Numbered from the stretch's first letter, positions 1 to 5,464 are shown. The stretch: 5,464 nt of DNA from an uncultured Prevotellaceae bacterium (GCA_902800435.1 CADCEQ010000082.1:1-5464), one strand, 5' to 3'. The notes: a model not told the origin generated them from the sequence alone. Numbers and translations are program-made.

Positions 1-77
1 GCTTTGCCCTCATTTTTGGATTGGGCACTTTCATTGGCAGGGAGATTATCGATTATTATAGAAGGAAAAAACAATAA
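1..77 (+). CDS. C-terminal end of an unidentified, probably membrane-anchored protein (partial)
   Basis: The third frame is open from the window edge to TAA at 75-77 and gives 24 residues. A hydrophobic, glycine-containing stretch (FALIFGLGTFIG) is followed by a charged tail ending YYRRKKQ. A hydrophobic helix followed by a basic tail is typical of the last membrane segment of an inner-membrane protein with a cytoplasmic C-terminus. The stop lies 11 nt before the rfbB start, so it is probably the preceding gene of the same transcript. Too little is visible to name a family; VanZ-like or other small integral membrane proteins of polysaccharide loci are possible, but this is a guess. The first frame is also open here (to 84), but its product looks less protein-like. 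Confidence 0.5.
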   Translation, partial: FALIFGLGTFIGREIIDYYRRKKQ

Positions 78-88
78 ATTATAGATAT

Positions 89-1225
89 ATGAAACGTACG
101 ATTGTCATTACCGGTGGCGCAGGCTTTATTGGAAGCCACGTGGTGCGCCTGTTTGTGAACAAGTATCCTGAGTATCACATCATCAACCTCGACAAGTTGA
201 CGTATGCTGGCAACCTGGCCAATCTGAAAGACATCGAGGGCAAACCCAACTACGAGTTTGTGAAGATGGACATCTGCGACTTTGATGCCTTCTACAAGCT
301 GATGCAGGACAAAAAGGTGGACGGCATCATCCATTTGGCCGCAGAGAGCCATGTAGACCGATCCATCAAGGATCCTTTCACCTTCGCCCAGACCAATGTC
401 ATGGGTACACTGTCTTTGTTGCAGGCAGCCAAACTCTATTGGGAGAGCCTGCCGGAGAAATATGAGGGCAAGCGCTTCTATCACATCTCTACCGATGAGG
501 TGTATGGTGCACTCGAACTGACGCATCCCGAAGGCATAGAACCTCCATTCACTACCACAGCATCGAGTGCTGAGCATCATTTGGCCTATGGTGACAAGTT
601 CTTCCTTGAGACCACGAAGTACAATCCTCACTCACCCTATAGTGCCTCGAAGGCATCGAGTGATCACTTTGTACGTGCTTTCCACGATACATACGGCATG
701 CCCGTCGTTGTTACTAACTGTTCCAACAACTACGGCCCCTTTCAGTTCCCTGAGAAACTGATACCTCTTTTTATTAATAACATCCGTCATCGCAAGCCTT
801 TGCCCGTCTATGGCAAGGGTGAGAATGTGCGCGACTGGTTATTTGTGGAGGATCATGCCCGTGCCATTGATCTCATATTCCATGAAGGCAAGATTGCCGA
901 CACCTACAACATTGGCGGCTTCAACGAGTGGAAGAACATCGACATCATCAGAGTGTTGATTAAGACTGTTGATCGCCTGCTGGGTCGCAAGGAGGGCGAG
1001 GATATGAATCTCATCACCTTTGTCACCGACCGTGCCGGGCACGACCTACGTTATGCCATCGATTCCTCCAAGTTGCAGCGCGAGTTAGGCTGGGGGCCTT
1101 CACTTCAGTTCGAAGAGGGTATTGAGAAGACTGTCCGCTGGTATCTCGACAATCAGGAGTGGCTCGACAATGTCACATCAGGCGATTATCAGAAGTATTA
1201 TGAGAAGATGTACGCAAACCGATAA
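89..1225 (+). CDS. rfbB: dTDP-glucose 4,6-dehydratase
   Basis: This cytoplasmic NAD+-dependent enzyme converts dTDP-D-glucose to dTDP-4-keto-6-deoxy-D-glucose, the second step towards dTDP-L-rhamnose and other dTDP-deoxysugars of surface glycans. The 378-residue product is an extended short-chain dehydrogenase. It shows the nucleotide-binding TGGAGFIG (8-15), LDKLTYAGN (34-42), HLAAESHVDRS (82-92), the catalytic STDEVYG (134-140, with the Thr-Asp-Glu triad), YSASK (Tyr184/Lys188), NCSNNYGP (210-217), the substrate-domain VRDWLFVEDH (248-257) and DRAGHDLRYAID (314-325). It is longer than the roughly 355-residue enterobacterial enzymes, mainly through an insertion between the DEVYG and YSASK motifs (about residues 155-180) that I associate with Bacteroidetes RfbB. 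The ATG at 89 places the Rossmann motif at the expected N-terminal position. No Shine-Dalgarno is evident. No rfbA, rfbC or rfbD is visible in the window. The purT start follows after 3 nt. Confidence 0.97.
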   Translation: MKRTIVITGGAGFIGSHVVRLFVNKYPEYHIINLDKLTYAGNLANLKDIEGKPNYEFVKMDICDFDAFYKLMQDKKVDGIIHLAAESHVDRSIKDPFTFAQTNVMGTLSLLQAAKLYWESLPEKYEGKRFYHISTDEVYGALELTHPEGIEPPFTTTASSAEHHLAYGDKFFLETTKYNPHSPYSASKASSDHFVRAFHDTYGMPVVVTNCSNNYGPFQFPEKLIPLFINNIRHRKPLPVYGKGENVRDWLFVEDHARAIDLIFHEGKIADTYNIGGFNEWKNIDIIRVLIKTVDRLLGRKEGEDMNLITFVTDRAGHDLRYAIDSSKLQRELGWGPSLQFEEGIEKTVRWYLDNQEWLDNVTSGDYQKYYEKMYANR

Positions 1226-1228
1226 GAT

Positions 1229-2428
1229 ATGAAGAAAATACTGTTATTAGGCTCAGGAGAACTGGGCAAGGAGTTTGTGATTGCCGCCATGCGTGCCGGC
1301 CAGTATGTCATTGCTTGCGACCGTTATGATAATGCGCCCGCCATGCAGGTGGCCGATGAGCGCGAAGTGTTCTCAATGCTCGATGGCGATGCCCTGGAGG
1401 CTGTCGTCAATAAGCATAAACCCGACATCATCGTGCCCGAGATTGAGGCTATCCGCACCGAGCGCCTCTTCAAGTTTGAGGAGCAGGGCATCCAGGTTGT
1501 TCCCTCTGCACGGGCCGTCAACTACACCATGAATCGTCGTGCCATCCGCGACCTCGCCTCCAAGGAACTGGGGCTGCGCACTGCCAAGTATTTCTATGCC
1601 AAGACGTTTGACGAGTTCAAGAAGGCTGCCGACGAGATAGGCTTCCCCTGTGTCGTGAAGCCCCTGATGTCCTCGTCAGGTCATGGCCAAAGCTATGTCC
1701 ACAACGACGATGAACTTCAGCAGGCATTCCGTGAGGCCATGGAGGAAGGCCGTGGCGACGTGAAGGAAGTCATCATCGAGGAGTTTATCGACTTCGACTC
1801 TGAGTTCACACTGCTTACCGTCACCCAGCAGCATGGTTGGCCCACGCTGTTCTGCCCGCCCATCGGACACGTGCAGAAGGGTGGTGACTATCGTGAGTCG
1901 TGGCAACCCTACAAAATATCCGATGAGGCCTTGAAACAGGCCCAGCACATGGCCGACCAGGTGACGCGGGCACTGACGGGTGCAGGCATCTGGGGTGTCG
2001 AGTTCTTCCTGACCAAGCAGGGCGAGGTCATCTTCTCCGAGCTCTCGCCCCGTCCCCATGACACAGGTATGGTGACCTTAGGTCATACCACCAACCTCTC
2101 CGAGTTTGAACTCCACTTCCGTGCCGTCATGGGCTTGCCCATACCTGCCATCCATCTGGAGCATGCTGGTGCGTCGGCTGTTATCCTGTCGCCGGTCGAG
2201 GCCAACACGCCCGTTGACCGCTCGTTGCTGCCCTACAATCTGGATGAGGCCTTGAAGGAAGACCGAACCCGCATCCGTATTTTCGGCAAGCCTGAGGCTC
2301 ATAAGGGCCGTCGCATGGGTGTCGTGCTCTGCTATGGCGAGGTTGGCGACGATGTCAATGCCCTCCGCGACAAGGCGAAGCGTCTGGCCAAGACCGTGCT
2401 GGGAACAGAACCATATATGAAGAAATGA
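1229..2428 (+). CDS. purT: formate-dependent phosphoribosylglycinamide formyltransferase (GAR transformylase 2)
   Basis: PurT is a cytoplasmic ATP-grasp enzyme of de novo purine synthesis. It uses ATP and formate to formylate glycinamide ribonucleotide, replacing the folate-dependent PurN step. The 399-residue product is close to E. coli PurT (392) and aligns along its length. It has GSGELGKE (8-15) with the GAR-binding Glu11-Leu12, PEIEAI (70-75), MNRRAIR (101-107), Lys144, the ATP loop SSSGHGQS (148-155), EEFI (184-187), Glu192, GVEFF (256-260), [16 protein letters not shown] (269-284) with Glu271 and Asp278, Lys354 and Arg361-Arg362. The one odd site is His152, where E. coli has Lys in SSSGKGQ. 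The start ATG lies 3 nt after the rfbB stop, so cotranscription is very likely. A purine gene beside surface-sugar genes suggests a composite operon, not a functional link. Confidence 0.96.
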   Translation: MKKILLLGSGELGKEFVIAAMRAGQYVIACDRYDNAPAMQVADEREVFSMLDGDALEAVVNKHKPDIIVPEIEAIRTERLFKFEEQGIQVVPSARAVNYTMNRRAIRDLASKELGLRTAKYFYAKTFDEFKKAADEIGFPCVVKPLMSSSGHGQSYVHNDDELQQAFREAMEEGRGDVKEVIIEEFIDFDSEFTLLTVTQQHGWPTLFCPPIGHVQKGGDYRESWQPYKISDEALKQAQHMADQVTRALTGAGIWGVEFFLTKQGEVIFSELSPRPHDTGMVTLGHTTNLSEFELHFRAVMGLPIPAIHLEHAGASAVILSPVEANTPVDRSLLPYNLDEALKEDRTRIRIFGKPEAHKGRRMGVVLCYGEVGDDVNALRDKAKRLAKTVLGTEPYMKK

Positions 2429-2462
2429 GGATTGATGCGTTTGGAATGACGAAACACATAGC

Positions 2463-3410
2463 ATGTTCCAGATAAGGCGATACATCCCCCATCTGGCTGA
2501 CGAGTGGAATGAGTTCGTGGCCCAGTCGAAGAACGGCACCTTTCTCTTCGACCGTCGTTACATGGACTACCATGCCGACCGCTTCCACGACCATTCCCTC
2601 CTGTTCTATTACGAGCAGCGCCTGCTGGCCGTGCTGCCAGCTCATGAGGCTGGTGGCACGCTGTACTCTCATCGCGGACTGACATACGGCGGACTCGTCA
2701 TGAGTCCCCAGCTGACCATCGTGCAGGCTATGGCCCTTTTTCGTCAGTTGAATGACTACCTGCGCATGCAGGGTATCCACCGCGTCAGCTACAAAGCCAT
2801 CCCCGCCATTTACCACCGTCTCTCGGCTGAGGAGGATCTCTATGCCATCTACCATGAGTGCCACGCTATGCTCGTTGCCCGTGACTATGCTACCAACATC
2901 ATGCTTCATGCTCCGCTCCGCTGGGAGCGTGTGCGCCGTCGTGGCGTAGCCCGTGCCGCCCAGGCTGGCGTCAGCATCGTGCGCTCCGATGACTATGCAG
3001 CCTTCTGGCAGGTACTCAACGACAACCTCGCGACGAAGTACGGCGTCAAACCCGTCCATACGCTCGACGAGATCACGCTGCTCCACGAGCGCTTTCCCCA
3101 GAACATTGTGCTCTACCAGGCCGTGCTGCACGGCACGGTCATGGGCGGCATCGTCCTCTACGTCACCCATCAGGTGGTTCATGCGCAATACAGCTCCGCC
3201 ACGCCTGAGGGCAAGCGACTCGGCGTCATCGATCTGCTCTACGACCGTATCATCCGCCACGACTATGCCGATTACCCCTATTTCGACTTCGGACGATCTA
3301 CAGAGAACCCCGATGGCAGCGGACTTAACGAGCAGCTGGCATTCCAGAAAGAGGGCTTCGGCGGACGAGGCATCTGCTATGATGTTTATGAATGGGAAGT
3401 GGACTTATGA
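2463..3410 (+). CDS. FemAB/GNAT-fold acyltransferase-like protein
   Basis: The 315-residue protein has no signal peptide or membrane segment and is probably cytoplasmic. It resembles the double-GNAT FemAB-like proteins (BioF2/Acetyltransf_6-type) often found in Bacteroidales polysaccharide and envelope loci. The N-terminal half has the typical WNEFVAQSKNGTFLFDRRYM opening (15-34) and a strand pair near 46-59. The middle has a basic RRRGVARAAQAGV segment (158-170), comparable to the R-rich helix of Fem-like enzymes. The C-terminal GNAT half has GTVMGGIVLYV (224-234), QYSSATPEGKRLGVIDLLYD (242-261), YFDFGRSTEN (273-282) and FQKEGFGGRG (294-303). The family transfers acyl or aminoacyl groups, for example to amino sugars or peptidoglycan precursors; the substrate here cannot be read from sequence. 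The start is the first ATG after an in-frame stop at 2433-2435, 34 nt after purT. Its TGA overlaps a downstream ATG (ATGA, 3407-3410). Confidence 0.8.
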   Translation: MFQIRRYIPHLADEWNEFVAQSKNGTFLFDRRYMDYHADRFHDHSLLFYYEQRLLAVLPAHEAGGTLYSHRGLTYGGLVMSPQLTIVQAMALFRQLNDYLRMQGIHRVSYKAIPAIYHRLSAEEDLYAIYHECHAMLVARDYATNIMLHAPLRWERVRRRGVARAAQAGVSIVRSDDYAAFWQVLNDNLATKYGVKPVHTLDEITLLHERFPQNIVLYQAVLHGTVMGGIVLYVTHQVVHAQYSSATPEGKRLGVIDLLYDRIIRHDYADYPYFDFGRSTENPDGSGLNEQLAFQKEGFGGRGICYDVYEWEVDL

Positions 3411-3486
3411 AGAATGAGGAGGTGTTGAAATGAACAATGACCTTATCCCGGAGTTTGTCGGTAAGAAACTACCAGTTTGTCGGTAA
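3407..3486 (+). other. two chained mini-ORFs at the 3' edge of the cluster (possible gene remnant)
   Basis: An ATG at 3407 overlaps the TGA of the GNAT gene (ATGA). It opens an 8-codon ORF (MKNEEVLK) whose TGA at 3431-3433 again overlaps the next ATG at 3430 (ATGA). That second ORF has 18 codons (MNNDLIPEFVGKKLPVCR), runs into the 22-bp repeats and stops at TAA 3484-3486. Stop/start overlaps like this usually mark translationally coupled operon genes, so this may be the surviving 5' end of a further gene broken at the repeat. It may equally be chance, because both ORFs are very short and match no family I know. Confidence 0.25.
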
Positions 3487-3505
3487 GAAACTACCAGTTT
3501 GTCGG
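3452..3505. repeat. 22-bp tandem direct repeat, two exact copies plus a 10-bp partial third
   Basis: A 22-bp unit starting AGTTTGTCGG and ending AAACTACC occurs exactly at 3452-3473 and 3474-3495. A third copy starts at 3496 and keeps its first 10 bases before diverging; a weak AGTCGGT echo lies at 3522-3528. Each unit junction forms an inverted repeat, AAACT-ACC-AGTTT (3466-3478 and 3488-3500), so the array can fold into short hairpins on either strand. The period is not a multiple of three and the array interrupts reading frames, so it is not a protein repeat. It starts about 40 nt after the GNAT stop. Its role is unknown; it could be a dispersed intergenic repeat or part of a 3' processing or termination region. 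Confidence 0.85.
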
Positions 3506-3712
3506 CAGGTTTCTGGAGGTTAGTCGGTGACACTCTCTTTAAAAATGAGGTTAAAATTTTGCGAGTTTAAATGACCCGATGTAAGTCGTTTATACAGAAC
3601 GAGTTGCGCAATTTTTAGTGATGGAGTGATACTTATATACGCAACTTTTCGTATGTGTGACATTATTATCGATAATAATGTTGTTCTTAAGAATAGTTTG
3701 TATTTATGAGTC
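3506..3712. other. AT-rich non-coding stretch dense in short symmetries
   Basis: I see no convincing gene here. The stretch holds an 8-bp palindrome TTGCGCAA (3604-3611), a direct repeat AGTGAT-GG-AGTGAT (3617-3630), an inverted repeat ATACG/CGTAT with an 8-nt loop (3637-3654), a perfect 22-bp palindrome (3660-3681) and a 10-bp palindrome TTCTTAAGAA (3684-3693). A minus-strand frame (3520-3720) is open for 66 codons but starts only with TTG, has no family resemblance and crosses all these symmetries, so I do not call it. Base composition differs sharply from the GC-richer genes on the left. Confidence 0.5.
3660..3681. repeat. perfect 22-bp palindrome
   Basis: The left half reads ACATTATTATC and the right half is its exact reverse complement, centred on ATCGAT with no unpaired loop. 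A perfect loop-free palindrome of this length suits a site for a dimeric DNA-binding protein better than an RNA hairpin. It is almost entirely A/T and is not followed by a T-run on either strand, so a standard intrinsic terminator is unlikely. It lies 31 nt beyond the stop of the possible minus-strand small gene, and the 10-bp palindrome at 3684-3693 sits beside it. Confidence 0.8.
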
Positions 3713-3907
3713 TCACTCAATCACTTCAGGTGTTTTGAAGGGTATGTCAAGTTGTTTATAATCAGTAGTTTGCGAGGGTGATGTATTAAAGTTTTTATCA
3801 TCCTGATCATTTTCGATATAAAACTGTTGCTGTTCATACGGGATGACCACCACCCGGAAATAGTCGCCCGTGTTTTTATGCACGGTAGTGAATTTCAGTT
3901 TCTTCAT
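3713..3907 (-). CDS. hypothetical small protein (64 aa)
   Basis: The minus-strand frame starts with ATG (complement of 3905-3907) and ends with TGA (complement of 3713-3715). The product begins MKKLKFTTVHKNTGDYFRVV, is soluble in character, has a Gln/Asp/Asn-rich middle (EQQQFYIENDQDDKNFN, 25-41) and ends IPFKTPEVIE. There is no signal peptide, membrane segment or motif I recognise. A Lys-rich start, a mixed beta-like N-terminal third and ordinary codons make it more credible than the neighbouring open frames. I found no TAnnTTTG promoter close upstream on the minus strand and no ribosome-binding site. It would be transcribed convergently with the rfbB cluster and divergently from the 4217 gene. 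It may be a real small gene, a fragment of one, or chance. Confidence 0.4.
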   Translation of the reverse strand: MKKLKFTTVHKNTGDYFRVVVIPYEQQQFYIENDQDDKNFNTSPSQTTDYKQLDIPFKTPEVIE

Positions 3908-3975
3908 GATATGACTCGCTTTTATCCCTTCCTCGACCAGGCTACATTATGCTTTTGTTAACGATTGCTAAATCC

Positions 3976-4006
3976 TTGGTGTCATCAGAAAAAGTTTGTA
4001 ATTTTG
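3976..4006 (+). promoter_or_regulatory. candidate Bacteroidetes-type promoter P1 (-33/-7)
   Basis: The -7 box TAATTTTG (3999-4006) matches the Bacteroidetes TAnnTTTG consensus exactly. A TTG (3976-3978) lies 20 bp upstream, close to the usual -33 position. A start of transcription near 4012-4015 would give a leader of about 200 nt before the ATG at 4217, containing the 16-bp direct repeats. The call rests on consensus matching only. Confidence 0.55.
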
Positions 4007-4040
4007 CAAAAAATAGGCATTGCTTTTTGTAGCATGAGTA

Positions 4041-4076
4041 GCAAAATCAGCAAAAATGATGCAAAATCAGCAAAAA
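4041..4076. promoter_or_regulatory. two 16-bp direct repeats with 20-bp period, possible operator
   Basis: GCAAAATCAGCAAAAA occurs exactly at 4041-4056 and 4061-4076, separated by TGAT. The 20-bp period is about two helical turns, so two protein copies could bind the same DNA face. The repeats lie downstream of promoter P1 and about 50 bp upstream of the second -7 box. That placement suits an operator that blocks P1 or activates P2, but A-rich sequence also generates such repeats by slippage. Each unit also contains two GCAAAA sub-repeats. Confidence 0.5.
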
Positions 4077-4107
4077 ATTACATAATTAAACCTGTTTATT
4101 AGGACTA

Positions 4108-4131
4108 TTTGGATAAATTTACTTAATTTTG
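4108..4131 (+). promoter_or_regulatory. candidate promoter P2 (-7 box) with AT-rich leader
   Basis: TAATTTTG at 4124-4131 is a second exact match to the TAnnTTTG -7 consensus. The nearest TTTG (4108-4111) is only 12 bp upstream, shorter than the usual spacing of about 20, so the -33 element is weak or absent and an activator may be needed. Transcription from about 4138 would give a leader of about 80 nt. From 4156 that leader is nearly all A/T with no Shine-Dalgarno, as is usual before well-translated Bacteroidetes genes. Confidence 0.45.
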
Positions 4132-4216
4132 CAGCGACGTTAGCAGCGAAGAGGTCTATAAATTTATTATAAAAATTAAAAAATCAAAAGCAAATATAAT
4201 ATATAACACAATATAA

Positions 4217-4471
4217 ATGTCAAACTTGGAGCCACTTATTGCCGATTTTGCGCTGATATTAGTCTGTGCAGGAGTCATGACGCTTCTTTTCAAAGCACTA
4301 AAACAACCTATTGTGTTGGGCTACATCGTTGCCCTCATCCAGTGTGCTCCCTTCTTGTGGATGCTAATACCTGAAGGTGCTGATAACCTGGAAATCGACA
4401 AGTTGTGGAAAAGTGGTGCTGTATGGCCAAGAACTTCACTGAGAATCTCACAGCACGTGAGAATTGTGTGA
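4217..4471 (+). pseudogene. 5' remnant of a Kef-type (CPA2) cation:proton antiporter gene
   Basis: The first 39 residues contain a hydrophobic helix (ADFALILVCAGVMTLLF, 9-25), then LKQPIVLGYIVA (28-39). This strongly resembles the N-terminus of KefB/CPA2 antiporters, in which LKQP.VLGYI.AG is conserved; intact family members have about 10-13 membrane helices and several hundred residues. After Ala39 (about 4333) the similarity stops. The next 45 residues (through APFLWMLIPEGADNLEIDKL) are not recognisable, and the frame ends at TGA 4469-4471. The simplest reading is an internal deletion that left the promoter, start and first helix; an assembly join error is the alternative. The frames around the junction do not restore the antiporter. 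A 6-bp hairpin TCTCAC/GTGAGA (4446-4462) lies near the 3' end. The efflux adaptor gene starts 41 nt downstream, so the pieces are probably cotranscribed. A functional 84-residue membrane peptide cannot be excluded. Confidence 0.65.
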
Positions 4472-4512
4472 AATAGTACTTTATGAAAATAGTCAAATAT
4501 TAATTAAACAAA

Positions 4513-5464
4513 ATGAACAAAAAAAACATGATGACATGGGCTGTGGCTACCGCTACTGTGGTAGTAGGTTTAACCTCATGCAGTGTAGACCTGCCCCAGA
4601 TGACGGACTCGTCGTTCGAGACAATGACAGTAAAGAAATCAGACATTGAACTCCCTTACAGATTCAGTGCCAGAATGAAGGGTCAGAACGATGTAACGGT
4701 AACGCCACAGGTGAGTGGCCAGTTGATGAAGATCTGCGTGACGGAAGGTCAGCAGGTGAAGAAGGGGCAGACGCTCTTCGTTATCGACTCGCGCAATGCC
4801 CAGCTGGAGCTGGAGGCTGCCGAGGCCAACCTGCAGGCTGCTTTGGCTCAGGAAAACTCGGCCAAGTTGGAGTATGAGTCGAACAAGAACCTGTTTGACA
4901 AGAAGATAGTAAGCAGCTACATGCTGAACAACTCGGAGAACTCGTACAAGCAGGCTCAGGCCTCAGTGGCTCAGGCCCGTGCCTCGGTGAACCGTGCCAA
5001 GGTGAACCTCGGTTTCTGCACCATCACGGCTAATGTGGCTGGTATTATCGGTGAGATACCCGTGCGTGTTGGTGACCAGGTGTCTCCGATGACACAACTG
5101 ACCATGCTGAGCGGCAATACTACGATGTATGCTGAGTTCTCAGTGACGGAAGCCATTGTTGAGAACATGGTGCAACGTGGTATGAAAGCAGACGAGTTGG
5201 ATGATTACATAGCCAAACTGCCAGATGCAACGTTTATCATGAAAAACGGAACGGAGTATCCACACAAGGGCCACGTCATTAGCCTGACGGGTGTGGTCAA
5301 TTCTGAAACGGGTTCGTTGACCAGCAAGGTGTCGTTCCCCAACCCCGACGGTCATTTGTATTCAGGTATACAGGGTACCATCGTTATGCCTTTAGCTGAG
5401 AAGGGAGTGATTATTGTTCCCCAGTTTGCGGTGGTTCGCTTGCAGGACAAGGCGCAAGTCTATA
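4513..5464 (+). CDS. RND efflux periplasmic adaptor lipoprotein, AcrA/MexA family (partial, 3' end beyond window)
   Basis: This is the membrane-fusion subunit that links an inner-membrane RND pump to an outer-membrane channel for drug or small-molecule export. The open frame has 317 codons and runs off the window, so the C-terminus is missing. A lipoprotein signal (MNKK start, hydrophobic core 8-20, lipobox LTSC with Cys23) anchors it on the periplasmic side. The domains in order are: first lipoyl half (63-92, VSGQLMKICVTEGQQVKKGQ), Ala/Glu/Gln-rich alpha-hairpin coiled coil (about 93-165), second lipoyl half (about 166-200, ITANVAGIIGEIPVRVGDQV), beta-barrel (about 205-295, with VNSETGSLTSKVSFPNP) and the start of the membrane-proximal domain (IVPQFAVV). 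The first ATG is preferred because it supplies the lysines of the signal n-region; M6 and M7 are alternatives. AcrB-like pump and TolC-like genes are expected just downstream. It probably shares the transcript of the antiporter remnant. Confidence 0.95.
   Translation, partial: MNKKNMMTWAVATATVVVGLTSCSVDLPQMTDSSFETMTVKKSDIELPYRFSARMKGQNDVTVTPQVSGQLMKICVTEGQQVKKGQTLFVIDSRNAQLELEAAEANLQAALAQENSAKLEYESNKNLFDKKIVSSYMLNNSENSYKQAQASVAQARASVNRAKVNLGFCTITANVAGIIGEIPVRVGDQVSPMTQLTMLSGNTTMYAEFSVTEAIVENMVQRGMKADELDDYIAKLPDATFIMKNGTEYPHKGHVISLTGVVNSETGSLTSKVSFPNPDGHLYSGIQGTIVMPLAEKGVIIVPQFAVVRLQDKAQVY

Noticed and set aside
56..631. 191-codon open frame on the minus strand, opposite rfbB
   Set aside because: It lies antisense to the strongly conserved N-terminal half of RfbB and has no recognisable domain.
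1676..2059. 127-codon minus-strand open frame inside purT
   Set aside because: It is antisense to the PurT ATP-grasp core; no start signal or family resemblance.
2355..3260. 301-codon open frame on the minus strand, opposite purT and the GNAT gene
   Set aside because: It overlaps two plus-strand genes with clear family motifs, matches no family I know, and is explained by the G/C-rich third positions of the genes opposite.
2953..3417. 154-codon plus-strand frame overlapping the GNAT gene
   Set aside because: The product is dominated by Ser, Thr, Arg and Ala, as expected from a shifted frame of a GC-rich gene; the GNAT frame carries the family motifs.
3452..3505. CRISPR array
   Set aside because: The 22-bp units are directly adjacent with no spacers, and no cas gene is visible.
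3660..3681. Intrinsic (rho-independent) terminator
   Set aside because: The palindrome has no loop, few G/C pairs and no following T-run on either strand.
3520..3720. 66-codon minus-strand frame in the AT-rich island
   Set aside because: It starts only with TTG, has no family resemblance and spans palindromes and repeats, so it is more likely chance.
4446..4462. Terminator or attenuator hairpin TCTCAC/GTGAGA before the adaptor gene
   Set aside because: The stem is only 6 bp and lacks a T-run, so it is too weak to call; noted only within the pseudogene entry.
4464..4649. 61-codon plus-strand frame across the adaptor start
   Set aside because: It is a shifted frame of the adaptor signal peptide region; the true frame has a lipobox and continues for more than 300 codons.

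Overview
The window looks like a chromosomal piece of a Bacteroidales bacterium, most likely Prevotella or a close relative. The evidence is: a long-form RfbB of the Bacteroidetes type; AT-rich gene leaders with no clear Shine-Dalgarno sequence; TAnnTTTG-type -7 promoter boxes; and a periplasmic efflux adaptor that carries a lipoprotein signal. Genus assignment is inference. The coding parts are moderately GC-rich, whereas the central non-coding stretch is clearly AT-rich.

Positions 1-3410 hold a tightly packed plus-strand cluster. It contains the last 24 codons of a probable membrane protein, then rfbB (dTDP-glucose 4,6-dehydratase), purT (formate-dependent GAR transformylase) and a FemAB/GNAT-fold acyltransferase-like protein. 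Gaps are 11, 3 and 34 nt, so one transcript is likely. RfbB feeds dTDP-deoxysugars to surface glycans. The GNAT/FemAB protein fits cell-envelope or glycan modification. PurT is a purine-biosynthesis enzyme that appears to be carried along.

Positions 3411-4216 contain no confident gene. At the 3' edge of the cluster two tiny ORFs are chained by ATGA stop/start overlaps and run into a 22-bp tandem repeat. A palindrome-rich AT segment follows, including a perfect 22-bp palindrome at 3660-3681. Next come a possible small minus-strand gene (3713-3907), a good Bacteroidetes-type promoter (3976-4006), a 16-bp direct repeat with 20-bp period (4041-4076) and a second -7 box (4124-4131) with an AT-rich leader.

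Positions 4217-5464 begin with what looks like a broken Kef/CPA2 cation:proton antiporter gene. About 39 N-terminal codons are preserved, followed by unrelated sequence and an early stop. The 5' 317 codons of an RND efflux periplasmic adaptor lipoprotein (AcrA/MexA family) follow and run off the window; an RND pump and outer-membrane channel would be expected downstream. The promoter region that presumably served the antiporter now precedes the efflux gene.

I see no clear new biological system. The points most worth checking are the antiporter remnant and possible promoter capture, the regulatory repeats between the two promoters, the palindrome cluster, the tandem repeat at the cluster edge, and a Lys-to-His change in the ATP loop of PurT.
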